Shown: positions 44,829 through 56,810 of the stretch, in pieces
How positions within the stretch are numbered: position 1 is the stretch's first letter
How the letters are laid out: every line of letters begins with the position of its first letter
NCBI GenBank assembly: GCA_030407005.1
Contig: JAUDYN010000006.1
Span: forward strand, 2,914,001 to 2,978,000
Length of the DNA: 64,000 nucleotides
From: Desarmillaria ectypa
Lineage: Eukaryota > Basidiomycota > Agaricomycetes > Agaricales > Physalacriaceae
Direction: 5' to 3'
Program-made: the position numbers and the translations under genes
The notes under the pieces: model-generated
Seen by the model: only the letters and a program-made list of their open reading frames with translations
Told to the model about the DNA's origin: nothing
The model's database searches: none

Positions 44829-46280
44829 CGCGAGGAAAAATTGTCAGGTTCTGGTCAGTAAGCTGAGGCAGAAAATTTGAAGGGGACGCTGGAGTCACGG
44901 AAATACCACGGGCTGTATGAAGTACTCGAAAAAATCTGTCGAACCTGGGTTGACAATATTAACGCCGTGTGGAAAGAGCCTGTGGAAAACACTCCAATGA
45001 TCTTCCGGCCCCGGAAGGTTTAGCAACACTATTGGCACGTACTGGCCGCTTCATATGTGATATGATGAGCTCAGCGCCAAGAAAAAGGGAAAAATAAAAT
45101 AAAATCACCTTGAATCATCTAACGTGAGGCGGAGGTCAAAGTTCCGTTCAGTCAGTTTCAAGAAAGCAAGCAAGGATATGGCGGACTTGTAATATCGCGA
45201 AAATTGGTTTCCATGGAGTGAACAGATTGAAATAAAAAAATATATGGGGTGAAGATGAATCTGTTCAATCACGCGGGCAGAGACAACATACCTCGTTATC
45301 TTCAGCGGCGGAGACATTTCTACATGTCTAGGTCATGTCGTTAACGTTTTTACCTTCTACCCTGGTTAACGATCAGAGTCATCGATCTCTCTGACAGAGT
45401 CTCTGGCCTTACATTACTACGCGGAGGTCAATCCACTCGCCGAAAGTTGCCTATTGAGCTTCAAATGAAATATATTATGTTGGCAAAGGATGAAATGGGT
45501 GTCGTCAAGTTCGTAGCGGGCAAACTTACTACCTCAGGCTTCTGGCCATATTGAGGACGTAAGAGTCCGGGAAATAAGTCCCGTTCGAAGCTGAAAAACA
45601 TGCCTGTTCAAACTGAGCCGAACGGCTAGTGATCGAGAAAGGACAGCGGTCTTATCCAAAACGCTTTCCAAAGCAAAGTGTAGTAGTTAGTTTCTTCGCG
45701 GATGGTTTCTGAAAACGAAATGGAGCCCGGATGAAGGGCATACCATTTAGTAAAGCGGATGCTCCACTCTGTAGGGACGTGATCTAGTTGGTAACAAGAT
45801 TTCCCAGCACCTGTTGAAGCAAGGACGTTCATGGATGTCAGCCCACTGCCCACTTTAGAATGGTAGAAATTTGGGGGGAATGGCCACGTCACAGAACTGC
45901 TACTGCATAGTGTAGTTGGGACCTTTCCTCCGGTCTATTAAGGTCATGATCGATGGATATGGCCCTATGTCGGATAATCGCAAGTTTTCCGACACAGAAG
46001 CCCGTCTTTATGCGGCAAGCTCAACTTTGCTACAATGCCGGTAACAGATGCAACAGTATCACGGGTCCATCGCGGCGTAACTAGCAAGGAGGACGGGCTC
46101 GGAGCTGCTCGTTTGCTCCGCCATCCTAAGTTGTAAGCGAGCGGTGGCAACACTGGTCCCCTTTGAGCTCGTTCGAGCCCTGCGGGGTGCAAGAAAGTTG
46201 GACCTGTGTTTTGGTGTTCGCGCGGTCATTCAGTCTCCACCCACGGAGTCGATATGAACGGTTTGAAGCGCCGCCACGAT
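44829..46280. other. Upstream of MFS gene, no gene recognised
   Basis: No clear TATA box before the MFS start. ORFs are at most 88 aa and unconvincing. Confidence 0.4.
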
Positions 46281-46354
46281 GGGTTGATGGCGAAGTTGGT
46301 TATCGCATCTGTCTTACACACAGAAGATCCTCAGTTCGAACCTGGGTCAACTCA
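46281..46354 (+). tRNA. tRNA-Val (anticodon UAC)
   Basis: A 74-nt intronless cloverleaf. Acceptor GGGTTGA pairs with TCAACTC; D arm is GCGA/TCGC; anticodon arm TCTGT-CTTACAC-ACAGA has anticodon TAC; the variable loop is 5 nt. T arm is CTCAG-TTCGAAC-CTGGG and the discriminator is A. It reads GUA/GUG valine codons. A TTTT tract at about 46370 can end Pol III transcription. It lies about 220 bp before the duplicated AFG1 fragment. Confidence 0.9.
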
Positions 46355-46576
46355 TTGGCGTACACAAGTTTTACCTTTCTTGAAATTAAATGCAGACCTT
46401 AGGGATTAACGACATCATGCAATCGCCAGTCGACACCACGATCCACCAGCGAGCAAGTTTAGATTTTGGGCCTGCTCCGACCTGTGCAAAGAGCGAGGAA
46501 AGGCTTTCAATCCTGGAATCGTGTCCGTCTCTCTCACTATCTGCCATCACAAGCGAGAAAGTGAGATGTTATAGTT

Positions 46577-46995
46577 CCTTGGCCTGGCGGACTACCTGAC
46601 TGTCTCTTCCACGTTTCACACCATCGTCATCACCGACATACCCAGCATCCGTCTTCTTGCTGAAAAGAACCAGGCAAGGAGGTTTATCAGTCTCGTCGAT
46701 GCTCTGTACGAAGCTCGCTGCGGATTTCTGTGCCAGCGAACATCAAGCTGGGTTTTCCCCCCGATTGAGCGAAAACTATCTGTGTGGCGTTCGTGAGGAG
46801 GTAAAGACGGGGCAAAGGCGCGAGCGTGTATGATGAAGGGACTTGTTCACTTGACAAGAATGAATTTTCATTCGTGATGCTCGACATCCACCTCGAAACT
46901 CCCATTCTTTCGTTGATTGTGGAGAGTCTGCCTCCGCTGGTCTGTGGGGTTCAAGTTCTGCCTTCTTGATTCAGGCCAAGTTCACTGGGTGGTTA
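46577..46995 (+). pseudogene. AFG1: AFG1-like ATPase C-terminal fragment, copy B
   Basis: From 46578 one frame reads LGLADYLTVSSTF, then IVITDIPSIRLL, then QARRFISLVDALYEARC to about 46721. This matches the ADYL and RRFI-x-L-x-DALYE blocks of AFG1-like ATPases. Nothing upstream (P-loop, Walker B) is present, so the fragment starts at a duplication breakpoint. It keeps the 14 nt that copy A lost. Downstream 46805-46995 is collinear with 35840-36000. Confidence 0.6.
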
Positions 46996-47408
46996 GACAT
47001 GAATCATCACTGCGTCACTTTACACCAAATCGACCACGTCTGCTTATGCGGGTTCCAACTCCCATGACTGCAATTATGGGTGACAAGTTTGCCTTGGTGG
47101 TATGCGACGATACTTCAATTTGGACCTGATACGATACTGATTTTCCTAGGTAGTTACTTGTCCTCATACCAGATAAAAGGAAACATAATGAACGGAAGAT
47201 CAAGTCCTTGCTGGAGGGATGTAAAGAGGATAACAAAAGGTATTAAAACTTATTTTTTTTGTCGATGATTATGTTTAATGGAATTTTTTGACCAGTCCTA
47301 CCAGAGACGGAACCTTAGCACGGAGCAGTCTTTGGGGAGTAAGCAAAAGACCAACCTACCAACCCAACCACTCGGTCAAAGTTCTACCTCTATCCCCGAA
47401 TTATGGAT

Positions 47409-47670
47409 TTATTCGCTGCAATCACGATCAGCTTAAGAAGGCCGGCGTAGCCAAGTTCACTCACAGGAGAGAGAGCGTGATGTCGCCGTTGACCTTGGCA
47501 TGGATCTGGATATCGACCTCGAGGTTGAGGTCCAACCTGAGCTTGAGCGCTTCCCTTTGTTTGACGTGGGGTGCTCTTGCGGCCGGGACGTTGACGACAT
47601 GCTTATCACCACCAACGACGGAGGGATGCTCGGCGGTGGTGACTTTGGGAGTAGCTTGGGGAGAAGACAT
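47409..47670 (-). CDS. NGDITLSLL-family microprotein, copy 15 (70 aa, MSSPQ subtype)
   Basis: Exons are 47670-47465 and 47415-47409, intron 49 nt, end C-GAA-TAA. Differs from copy 12 mainly in the middle (HPSVVGGDKHVVNV, linker KQREAL), while the core is identical. This is the pattern expected if only the core is constrained. TATAAAAGG lies at 47718-47726. No GAGGCACCCGA box. Confidence 0.85.
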
Positions 47671-48660
47671 GATACTGCGGCAGTTGTGGTGTCTGGAGTA
47701 ATACCCTGACAGAAGTGCCTTTTATACGAGTAAAGTCAGTGGTGGGAAATATGAACGACGTTGTGGGGGCGTTGGTTTGTCAGTAAATTGGTCATTGAGG
47801 AGGAGGATCGACTGAAGCTCCGGCTACGTAACGGCCGATTTACATCATGATATCTGTCAATCAGAGTCCTCTGTGGTGCACACGAGATTCCCGCCCAACA
47901 GCGCATGAAAAGCTTGCGATGAACAGAATTAGTAGCTCCGATGTGAGGGCACTGAGCGGAGGCGCACAGGCTTCATGGGGAAACCAAGTCTGGAATCTAG
48001 TTCCTCCGAGGACTTGTCTATTGATGAGCACCGCGACATTATTATTGGCTGCCTTATAGGTTGCATGGCATCCCCCTGTGTTATACTAAGTACATACGAC
48101 AACGATCCTTCTTTTTCTCCAGAAGGAGGTACAGCACTTTTGCCCAATCATTCACGATTCAAGCCGCCTTTGTGTCCTATGAATTCATACGAATCGATAT
48201 TTGCCATCAGTCCCCGCAGTCGAGATACTTCGGGGATTTGTTACACGTGGATACGACAATGGTGTCCTTCATTCCGTACCTTAACTCTTACTCACTGCGT
48301 CGGCACTAAAATTCTGCCTATGGACCATCCCTGCTTTTCTGACTGGGACGTACCTACCGCTGGCCGTCATTTTTCTTGCCGTCGCGACCTGGTGCAAGTT
48401 CACCTGCAGAGAAACGCAGTAATTACATTTAATTTGATGGAAAGAAGACTCGGAGGCACTAGCGCTCATATCGTGCATAAATATGTCGAACCTTGTTCGG
48501 CAACTTGACAACTTGAATGAGCGTCGGCAGAGTCCACCCCTTGTACAGCGGCGTACAGACTACCCCGATATTTTTCTAGACTGCGGTGAGATATCAGATA
48601 TCTAGACTCGATATGATGCGAAAATTGATGAATAAAGATAGATGGAAATTTGTTAGAAAT

Positions 48661-48877
48661 TGTTGGGATTTTGCTGGAAAGTTCTAGAAGGAGCAATCCG
48701 GCATCATGCCGAGAGTCGATGAGTAAGCACGAGAGTCGTAGAAAGTTGTAGTACATTCTAGATTCTAGTGCGAAGTAGTATAAATATGAGCTCTGTAGGA
48801 GCCATAGAATAACAATTTCTTTACATTTGGTTTTACCAGCCTGGAGTCTACCCTGCGCAACACCCAGGATTCCAACA
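48661..48877. mobile_element. Solo LTR of an LTR retrotransposon (217 bp)
   Basis: Starts TGTTGGGATT and ends GATTCCAACA, with terminal TG...CA, flanked by a GAAAT 5-bp target duplication (48656-48660 and 48878-48882). The duplicate at 37814-37818 has the single GAAAT and no insert, which proves insertion after the D5 duplication. A TATA-like TATAAATA lies at about 48780. No gag/pol or primer-binding site follows, so this is a recombined solo LTR. Confidence 0.9.
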
Positions 48878-49275
48878 GAAATATCATCTAAAACTATTTA
48901 CTAGGAGCAAGATCGGGGACTACTAGCGTCGAATCTCCGTTTATGTGATGATGTTTGGGCGTAGATATTATTTTAAACTTCATTAACTACGTGTCAAGCC
49001 GTGTTCATATACATTCCGGGTTTCAAATTCATTTTTCAGTATATTAACTGATCATGGTAGCAAGTATCCAATAAGTCGATTTATGGACAAAGAACCTTGA
49101 AAGATTGAGAGCCAATAGATAACCAAACTGAAGGCACTGATATTATCGGTAACCGATTTCTTTAGTAACTTGTGTGCACCATAGGTTGCACGATCGCGTT
49201 TCCGAATTTCGAGCCTCATATCCCGTGACCGTGATCGTTTCCTTTTCTGAATTTTGGGCCGACGGCTTGAAGAGC

Positions 49276-52073
49276 TACACGCTCTATACAGAATGCTTGA
49301 CTAGCAAGTGGTACCCATCATCCTGCTCACAGTCGCCAACTTGGGCTCTGCACAGGAGTTTGTCTTCGTTCCTTGTGATTGATGCTACTTGGGCGATCTG
49401 CCATTACGGAGATGTAGAACAATTAACTTGTGGTTGGGAAGCAACGACCAAAAGTCATATACGTCCCGTGGTAGTTTATCAATCCCTCGCGGCCGAATTG
49501 GGTTTTTAATGTAGAGCAGTTGTAGTCTCATCAGAGATGAAATTCTTTATTTATCAGAAGTTTTCAGAACATACTTACTATGGGTAATCGTCATGTGCAA
49601 AATTTTGATGAATGATTGTCTGTAGCTCTCACTTGCGGTCCGTATCCTTAAGAATTTTATGAGTATATTCCTAGATATTCTCCAGTGTTGTGATAAATAT
49701 TCAAGAAGAATATATTGAGTAGAACAGTTGTCAGGCAGGGACCGAAGTCCACCCTTGGAGACAGTTTCTCAAGGCGAAGCATTTACAAGGGCGGTCAATA
49801 CAATGTACTGGGCTGGATACTGGACTGCGATGTACTAGGTATGTTTTGCCTTTGTTTACTGCGGCCCTTGGCTCGTGTATTGCCGTGCAGTGTCAGACAA
49901 GTGATGTTGTCGATATAGAAGGGGCTGAAGTCGAGGGCGTGGTCACGGCCCAACGATGATGGAGGTTTCGGTACTTGTCTTTACTATTGTAAAAGGCATG
50001 CTGTCAGTCATAGTCATTTCAAGTTTACAATATGTCATGTCCGGAAGAGTCCCCGATTCTTTCCAAAGAGTGAGGAAATGACAGAGGGTGCGTAACTGTC
50101 TTGAGTAGTGCCAAATTGTCTGGACAGGGGGTCAGCTTAGGTAATTTCGGGTGATTAGCAAGCACACGGCACGCACCGACAGTTCCTCTCCCTTGGAGTC
50201 TACGATCGTGACGACACAATGCTGTTTCTGCCTCGTCCTTCTTATGACGAAGAGCTCATTCCCAGGATATTCTGAAAAGGGAAATGAGGGAAATACCACG
50301 AGACTACGCGTCAGGATGTCAACATGTCATTCTGCCCGTATCTTACGTGGCTCGTCCAGTACGGAAGGCATCACCAATCTCAAGAAACTAAAGTGGGTCC
50401 CGCGAACAATTCCGCAGCAAGTTGATCGACTTCAATAGCAACGCATATGACTCAAAGGATTTCGCGTCTGGCAGGTATGATCTCTGGTCGCTCGTGACAC
50501 TCTGAATCGAAGTGGCTCGCTGGACTCGCTGGAGGTTATTGATAACCCTATCTTACTGTTATAGCTATTCAATATACAATACCCAATGCCTACGTGTACC
50601 TACCAGCGCTAGTCCTTTCCGATCACCGTCTCTTCCTACTGCCTTGCAACAGAAAGCTCATAAATTTCCTTGACGAATGCTCTATCTGTAGTGTAACACC
50701 ATCGGTCAATGGGATGGACATTTGTCGATGGCCCACTACGCATACAAGCTGATACAATCCATGCTGCCAAGGCGGTTTCACGCCCCACCCTAGTTTTCGA
50801 AATGAATTCCAGTCGGTAGAAGGTTGTCCTCCGTACGTATCTCTGTGTCGGTTGCAAAGGACAAAGGTGAAAGCCATTTTGTTTCATTACTCAAAACTGC
50901 TCTACAATACAGTCCTAGCTTCTCAGGACGGTTCCATATCACCGCTATCTTTCAATACGACAGCTATTCCCAGGGTTGATATGTATTAATGACGAACTTT
51001 CTTGTTTACTAGTCTCGGGAATGTGGATGGGGCCCACTGAACAGCATCGTGATCCTCATATACGCTCAATTTAACATCAAGTGAGCACGTAACTAAGTAC
51101 TGTAGTCAAGCACAGCAGCCGTTCTGTCTTGGCAGATTTTTGTTGTCTGTATCTCTTAACACAAATGTGGGTGACCATCACTTGCAGAGTTCTATGGTGC
51201 GCGTCACTTAAACGCCGCTACTTTTGTACAATGGATATTGAAGGCAGAGTTCCCACGGTATTTCTTATTCCTTTAGCAAAAATGCCTCTTTTGATGAGAA
51301 GAACAAAACGGTTAGACGGATTGTCGAAATTCCCAAAATTGAAGGAGTAATTAATTTGTTGAACATCCATTTTTGCGCCGTGACACAAAATGGCAGGAGA
51401 ACCTCACATATTGTCACACATTTCTAAAAACTTGTCTCGGAAATCGACTTTTTGGTGAGATTTAGATTTTAGCCAAAAAAAAAAAAAACACCCGATTTTG
51501 TGCCTAAGTAGTGATGACTAAGCGATGCGCACCATAGATGGAAAACAGTATGAATTGGTCGACTCCGCTAATACAAGCTGATGGACTAGTAAGTCCGCAG
51601 CACATTACGTGTAACGATTAGTTAACGACTTTCCTTTTTCGTATGGGCTCTTTCCTTATCCGTAGTAACCTCCTCTATGTTCGTCTTTTAACATTTGCTA
51701 CTATCTTTCAGGATTCCTTTTTATTCCTTTCCTTATCTGACCATTGCATGTGATTATCCTATGACTATAATACAGTAGCTAGCGACTAGATACCCTTGAC
51801 AATCAGAAGTACCCATCCTAGTTCTCTCGGTGTGAACTTGGAATATAAACCTCGAAAGTCCTGCTATCTCAGCTTATCTTAATCTTTCCGTGTCACGATT
51901 GACCTCACGTTACTCATCACGCCAACGTTACATTACGATCACTATTGTTTTCACTAGCTCGCAGTTACGTTTGCTTATACATCGTTGTTCCTTGCGTTCA
52001 TAGTTACGGTAAGCGAACTCAAATGTATTCGTCCAATGTGATACCAATGCTACTATTATTGACTTACACTCAC
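49276..52073. other. 2.8 kb without a recognised gene
   Basis: ORFs up to 95 aa, none with recognisable motifs. A run of 14 A occurs near 51476. No match to other parts of the window was noticed. Confidence 0.4.
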
Positions 52074-52080
52074 TATAAAG
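52074..52080 (+). promoter_or_regulatory. TATA box of the laccase gene
   Basis: TATAAAG, 85 bp upstream of the laccase ATG; a CCAAT sequence lies at 52033-52037. Confidence 0.6.
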
Positions 52081-52158
52081 AGCTTCGAAGGTGAGTCATT
52101 TTTGCCTCGTCCTTCACTCTACTATTCTTTTTTCTTTGGTTCAACGGACCCATTAATC

Positions 52159-54400
52159 ATGCTTAAATTTCTGCTAGCTCTCATTTGTCTATGTGAGTCG
52201 GTAAGGTCGCTCGAAGTATTCGGCTCTTCAGGAGATCTACCTATTGTCAACAAGGAGCTCACTCCAGATGGCGTCCCTCGTTCGTAGGTGCACGAATCCT
52301 GCATAGAAATGCGCGCACTGACTGTCAGTAGGACGGTCCTGGCAGGCGGAATATTGCCAGGACCTGTGATAAGCGGTATCAAGGTAGTTTAGGATATCCA
52401 CATGACAGTATCGCGTTCTGAAGACACTATCAGGGAGGCAGCTTCCATATCAATGTCATCGATGAATTGACAGACCACACCATGGCTCTCGATACTAGCA
52501 TTGTAAGTGCGTTTCTCCCCCCCACCTCCCCATCTCTTATGCTCTTCAGCACTGGCACGGTATCCACCAGCATGGAACCAACTTCGAAGATGGTTCCACT
52601 TCTGTTACACAGTGTCCAATCGCCCAAAACAAATCGTTCATGTATGATTTCCGCGTTCCGGACCAGGCTGGCACGTTCTGGTACCATTCCCACCTCTCGG
52701 TACAATATTGTGATGGGGAGGTAGGGCCTTTCATCGTGTATGATGGAGAGAACGGGAAGAATGACCCTCATCGAGCCTTATATGATGTTGATGATGGTCG
52801 GTATATCTATTCTGGATCGATTAGAGTTGTACTAATTTGTCTCACAGAAAACACCATCCTTGTAATCTCAGATTGGTGGGTGTGAGAGACGATGACTGAG
52901 TTTGGTACTTTCTTAATGGACTATTTTCTAGGTATCATTCTCCAACACCAGCTATAATGAATACGACAGTGACGCCGCATCCCGATTCCACCCTGTTCAA
53001 TGGGATGGGTAGATACTTTAAAAATGTAAGTCGATTATCCATCTTCCTAAGACATGGCTCAAGGGACATTCCATGCATAGCCCACAGCTCCTCTCTTTGT
53101 TATGACCGTCGCTCCAAACAAACGTTATCGACTACGATTGATTTCTGTATCATGTAATGCCGCCTTTCAATTCTCCATTGACGGTCACAATTTCACCATC
53201 ATCGAAACGGACGGCATCAACCTTCAGCCCATCACAGCCAACTCTCTAAAAATATTCGCTGCTCAGAGATTCTCAATTATTCTGGAAACCAATCAACCGG
53301 TTGATAACTACTGGATTCGTGCTAATCCTAATGTTGGCAATCCCGGATTCGGAAACGGGATTAACTCTGCAGTGTTGAGATACCAAGGTGCCGCTGATTC
53401 GGAACCGACGACTTCGATGCAACAGGACATTTTTTCCCCACGCGAGGTGGATTTGCATCCACTGGAATCTCCTGGAGCCCCTGGAAAGCCATATCCTGGC
53501 GGGGCAGATGTCGTACTCAATATTACTCTCGGCTTTGACGATGCTACTAATGTATTCCTAATGAATGGAGTCCAATTCGTACCACCCACCGTTCCCGTAC
53601 TACTTCAGATCTTGAGCGGTACTCGGCGAGCACAGGACTTGTTGCCTCCAGGTTCTGTATACGGATTACCGCTGAACAAGACTATCGAGGTCAATCTCTT
53701 CGGTGGACACGCAATCGATGGACCCGTACGTTCATCTTACATTTTTCTATTCAATACGGTATTGATGTTGCAGTTTGCCAGCATCCGTTCCATCTCCATG
53801 GTGTAAGCCTCCCTCAGAAATTGGACACGAGTATTTTCAATTGAATGCATTTACAGCATAGTTTTGACGTCGTGAAAAGTGCGGACAGCGATACTTACAA
53901 TTTCAAGGATCCGGTCCGTCTTAAAACCACACTCACCGTTATGTGTATGCTGATGATGTCAAAATCTCAGGCCCGCAGAGACACTACCCCCGTTGCTGAA
54001 GGCAACTTGACAACCATTCGATTCAGGACTGATAACCCAGGACCTTGGTTCTTGCATTGGTGCGTATATCCAACCCCTCATTATATGTATCTTGTTCTGA
54101 AACAGTAATGATAGCCACATTGAGTTCCATCTCGATGGGTGCGTTTCATTTCCTTCTCTGTGATTCTTATCATCCGAAACTGTATCCTAGTGGCATGGCT
54201 ATCGTTTTTGCTGAAGCTGTCCCCGAAATAGTAGAGGCGAACCCTGGCATTCCAGGTGGGGCATCATGTTTTGGTTCAGGATACGACAAGCACTGACACG
54301 TACGTTTCCAGCAAGTTGGTACGACCTTTGCCCGATATACAACGATCTACCTCCAGACGTGACAGCGAATGATACCCAATATATGGTTCCTTCGTATTAA
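52159..54400 (+). CDS. lcc: Laccase (multicopper oxidase, 535 aa, 13 exons)
   Basis: Secreted phenol oxidase reducing O2 to water. Exons: 52159-52283, 52329-52383, 52434-52502, 52550-52796, 52848-52875, 52932-53025, 53081-53725, 53782-53802, 53857-53913, 53971-54059, 54115-54138, 54191-54255, 54312-54400, all in frame (1608 nt), introns 45-57 nt. Signal peptide [17 protein letters not shown]. All four copper-ligand segments are present: HWHGIHQHG (84-92), [12 protein letters not shown] (128-139), HPFHLHGH (422-429) and [12 protein letters not shown] (476-487). The axial residue next to the type 1 copper is Met487, as in low-potential (class 1) laccases. Length is normal for the family. Splice sites were chosen by family alignment; the acceptor at 54114 (not the earlier AG at 54105) restores HCHIEFH. 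I see no lesion. Confidence 0.9.
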
Positions 54401-56317
54401 TATCATTCGCTGATTGGTCGGACTTTGATACTTCTCTCATTTTATCTTTGGGACTGTTTGTTCAAGTTGTTGGTATCAACTTTACCAGAAGTGTCAATTT
54501 TGATACTTTTTACTTCTAACAGTCGCAATTCTTTCCCGTTTTACCTCGGATTTTTTCTAGAATACCTGTTAGTGTCCTTGACAATTACATCCACTTGTTT
54601 AGTGTGTCTCAATTCCATGAAATAATCATGATTTTTCAAAGGTGCACCGATCAGACTTGACACTTCCCTGCTAAAATCCACTTACATGCGGTACCCTTTC
54701 GCAGCAACTCACGCTCTTCTGAAAAATCTGAAACCTGGACAGCGTCATTGATCGAATACCCCACAAGTTTTGAGCTGTTTGTGCCTCGCGTTAAGTTTCA
54801 ACCAAGTTTCAACAAGTCTTGTAAACGGCCAGTCTAGGAATGCAGGATCATCCTTATCAAGAAAAGCGACGCAAAAGTGAACAACTGAGCGTTGTCTCCC
54901 AGATTTTTACTGCCGAAACATACTTGGATTGGATATTCTCAAGCATACTACGTTGTCCGGTCGGCGGTGTGGGTGTGACATCAGTGGAAAATCGCTACAG
55001 AGAGTGTTGAACAATGATTGACTTCTTCCAAGGTACGGCACATGCCTACACTGACTTCGCCGATCAGGGTCTGTCCAAGGATTCTATATCAGAATACTGT
55101 AAAATGGCCAAGTATATCCTGGTGTAGTACTGACATTGATCGAATCATTCTCGTGATTTGTGGGCGTTTGTCGTTCCGACTTCCGCCTACTCATCACAGT
55201 TCACGAAGACAAGTGGTCGGAGAGAATGTAGGAGACATTGATGTATGAAACGTGGGTACCCATAATACCGTTAAGACTGTCATGGTAAGCGTGACCTGTC
55301 ATAATCAATCGGTGCCACGTTGAGGCTCGCCTACTAAGTACCTAGTCTGTGTTGATAGATTGTTGGATCATGGCATTTAGTGGGTACTTCTGCACACAGT
55401 ACCACTCAAGAAGGCAAACTTGGGTTCCCAATTTCGATCTCCTTCCATTACAAATTAATGATTATCATGCATATCCCATTCTCCTCTGATTTCTAAATTT
55501 TGGAACCAACTCAGCCTAACCCAGCCTAGGAAAGGATTCCTACGCGTTTTCAGTCACACCGTCGATACCCGCTCACCCTATCTTCACATCCTTTCCTTCT
55601 TACGCATCGCGTGTGCGTGTGTTAAATGGCGGTACAATACAGTCTGGCGATTAACTTTGCCATGAAAGGAGATGATATCCATCTTGTGGCACGACAACCT
55701 CCAATAACAGAACATCTATCCCCTTCTCTATTCGCTTCTTGAGCTTCTCTTTTTCTCACGGCGAGAAGGCATGCTATGGACATACAATATTAAGGCTCAG
55801 AGGCTGGGCCCTGTAATCATATGCTACTATTCTGGCAGCTCAGGAAGAACTCGATCCGGGAATAGTAAATACAAATGTGTATCCTAATCCTCAAGGGGGT
55901 CTACTCCGCGATGTAGGCTCAATGGATTAAAAGTCCAAAGCATCTAAAGTAGTGCTGAGGTCAAGACAAAAATGCCAACCTGCACTAATGGTAACGCCCG
56001 GAAGTTTCTCCCAACATTAACACGTTTCAGGTGAATGACACCGAGGCTGCGATCGTCTTTTACTAACTAGGACGGATTCTTTCGTGCAGAAATGATGGAT
56101 TGATTAAGGGAAGAGAGCGAGCACGTCTAACAATCGTACAAGTAAAGTATTTCGATCCCATCATCCTTCTTTTGAGCAAGACTAGCACCGAAGTCCACCA
56201 AAACAAAAGATGCAGCTAGCAGTGTGAATTTCAGTCATCATAAAGACCCGGAATTGGGAAGGATCAACCTGTTTACGTGCCGCAATTGTGAAATTGATGG
56301 TAAACCACTGTGATGAT
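54401..56317. other. 1.9 kb without a recognised gene
   Basis: Short ORFs only. The last part (from 56033) is duplication D6. Confidence 0.4.
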
Positions 56318-56810
56318 TTACTTGCTAAAGAGCAAGCAAGTAAGAACTCGAAACTATTCCGAGAGATAATAGACTCACAGGAGAGAGAGCGTGATGTCGC
56401 CATTGACCTTGGCCTTGATAGAAATTTCGACCTCGAGGTTGAGGTCCAGCCTAAGCTTCAGCGCTTCCCTGTACGGCTTAGCGACAGCGTGAGCATAGGT
56501 CTGTTTGTTAATGGCGGCAGCTTGGCCGTGGGCAGGAGTGCCAGGAGAGGAAGCACGAGAAGAAGCAGACTCTGGCATGATGATACTGGTTTGTGCTGAT
56601 GCTGCAAACCCAGGACGTACCGCTCCCTTTATACCAGCCAAAGAGTAAGGAAATCTTGCTGCCTTAGGCGTGGAAATTAGGTACTGTTTTGGATTCTATC
56701 GGCGCATAAATTCGAGCGCTGTTCATGTCGTTTCGTAAAGTTTGCGGTGTGTGAGCATAATCAACATTGCGCCTCGGGTGACATCTGTCCGCTGGAACTG
56801 GACGAGGAAG
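56033..56810 (+). repeat. Segmental duplication D6, right copy
   Basis: Partner of 38310-39290, covering small-gene copy 16 and flanks. Confidence 0.75.
56318..56578 (-). CDS. NGDITLSLL-family microprotein, copy 16 (68 aa, terminal Lys)
   Basis: Exons are 56578-56379 and 56324-56318, intron 54 nt. The last exon reads C-AAG-TAA, so the spliced protein ends in Lys, reversing the usual terminal charge. The N-terminus is MPESASSRASSPGTPAHG like copy 13, but with an intact core (LRLDLNLEVEISIKAKV). TATAAAGGG lies at 56625-56633. Confidence 0.85.

Larger units (their letters stand above)
46577..49275 (+). repeat. Segmental duplication D5, right copy
   Basis: Partner of 35290-38200; carries small-gene copy 15 and the solo LTR. 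Confidence 0.8.

Noticed and set aside
46163..46409. ORFs of 67-79 aa over 46.2-46.4 kb
   Set aside because: They overlap a complete tRNA-Val gene and have no protein resemblance.
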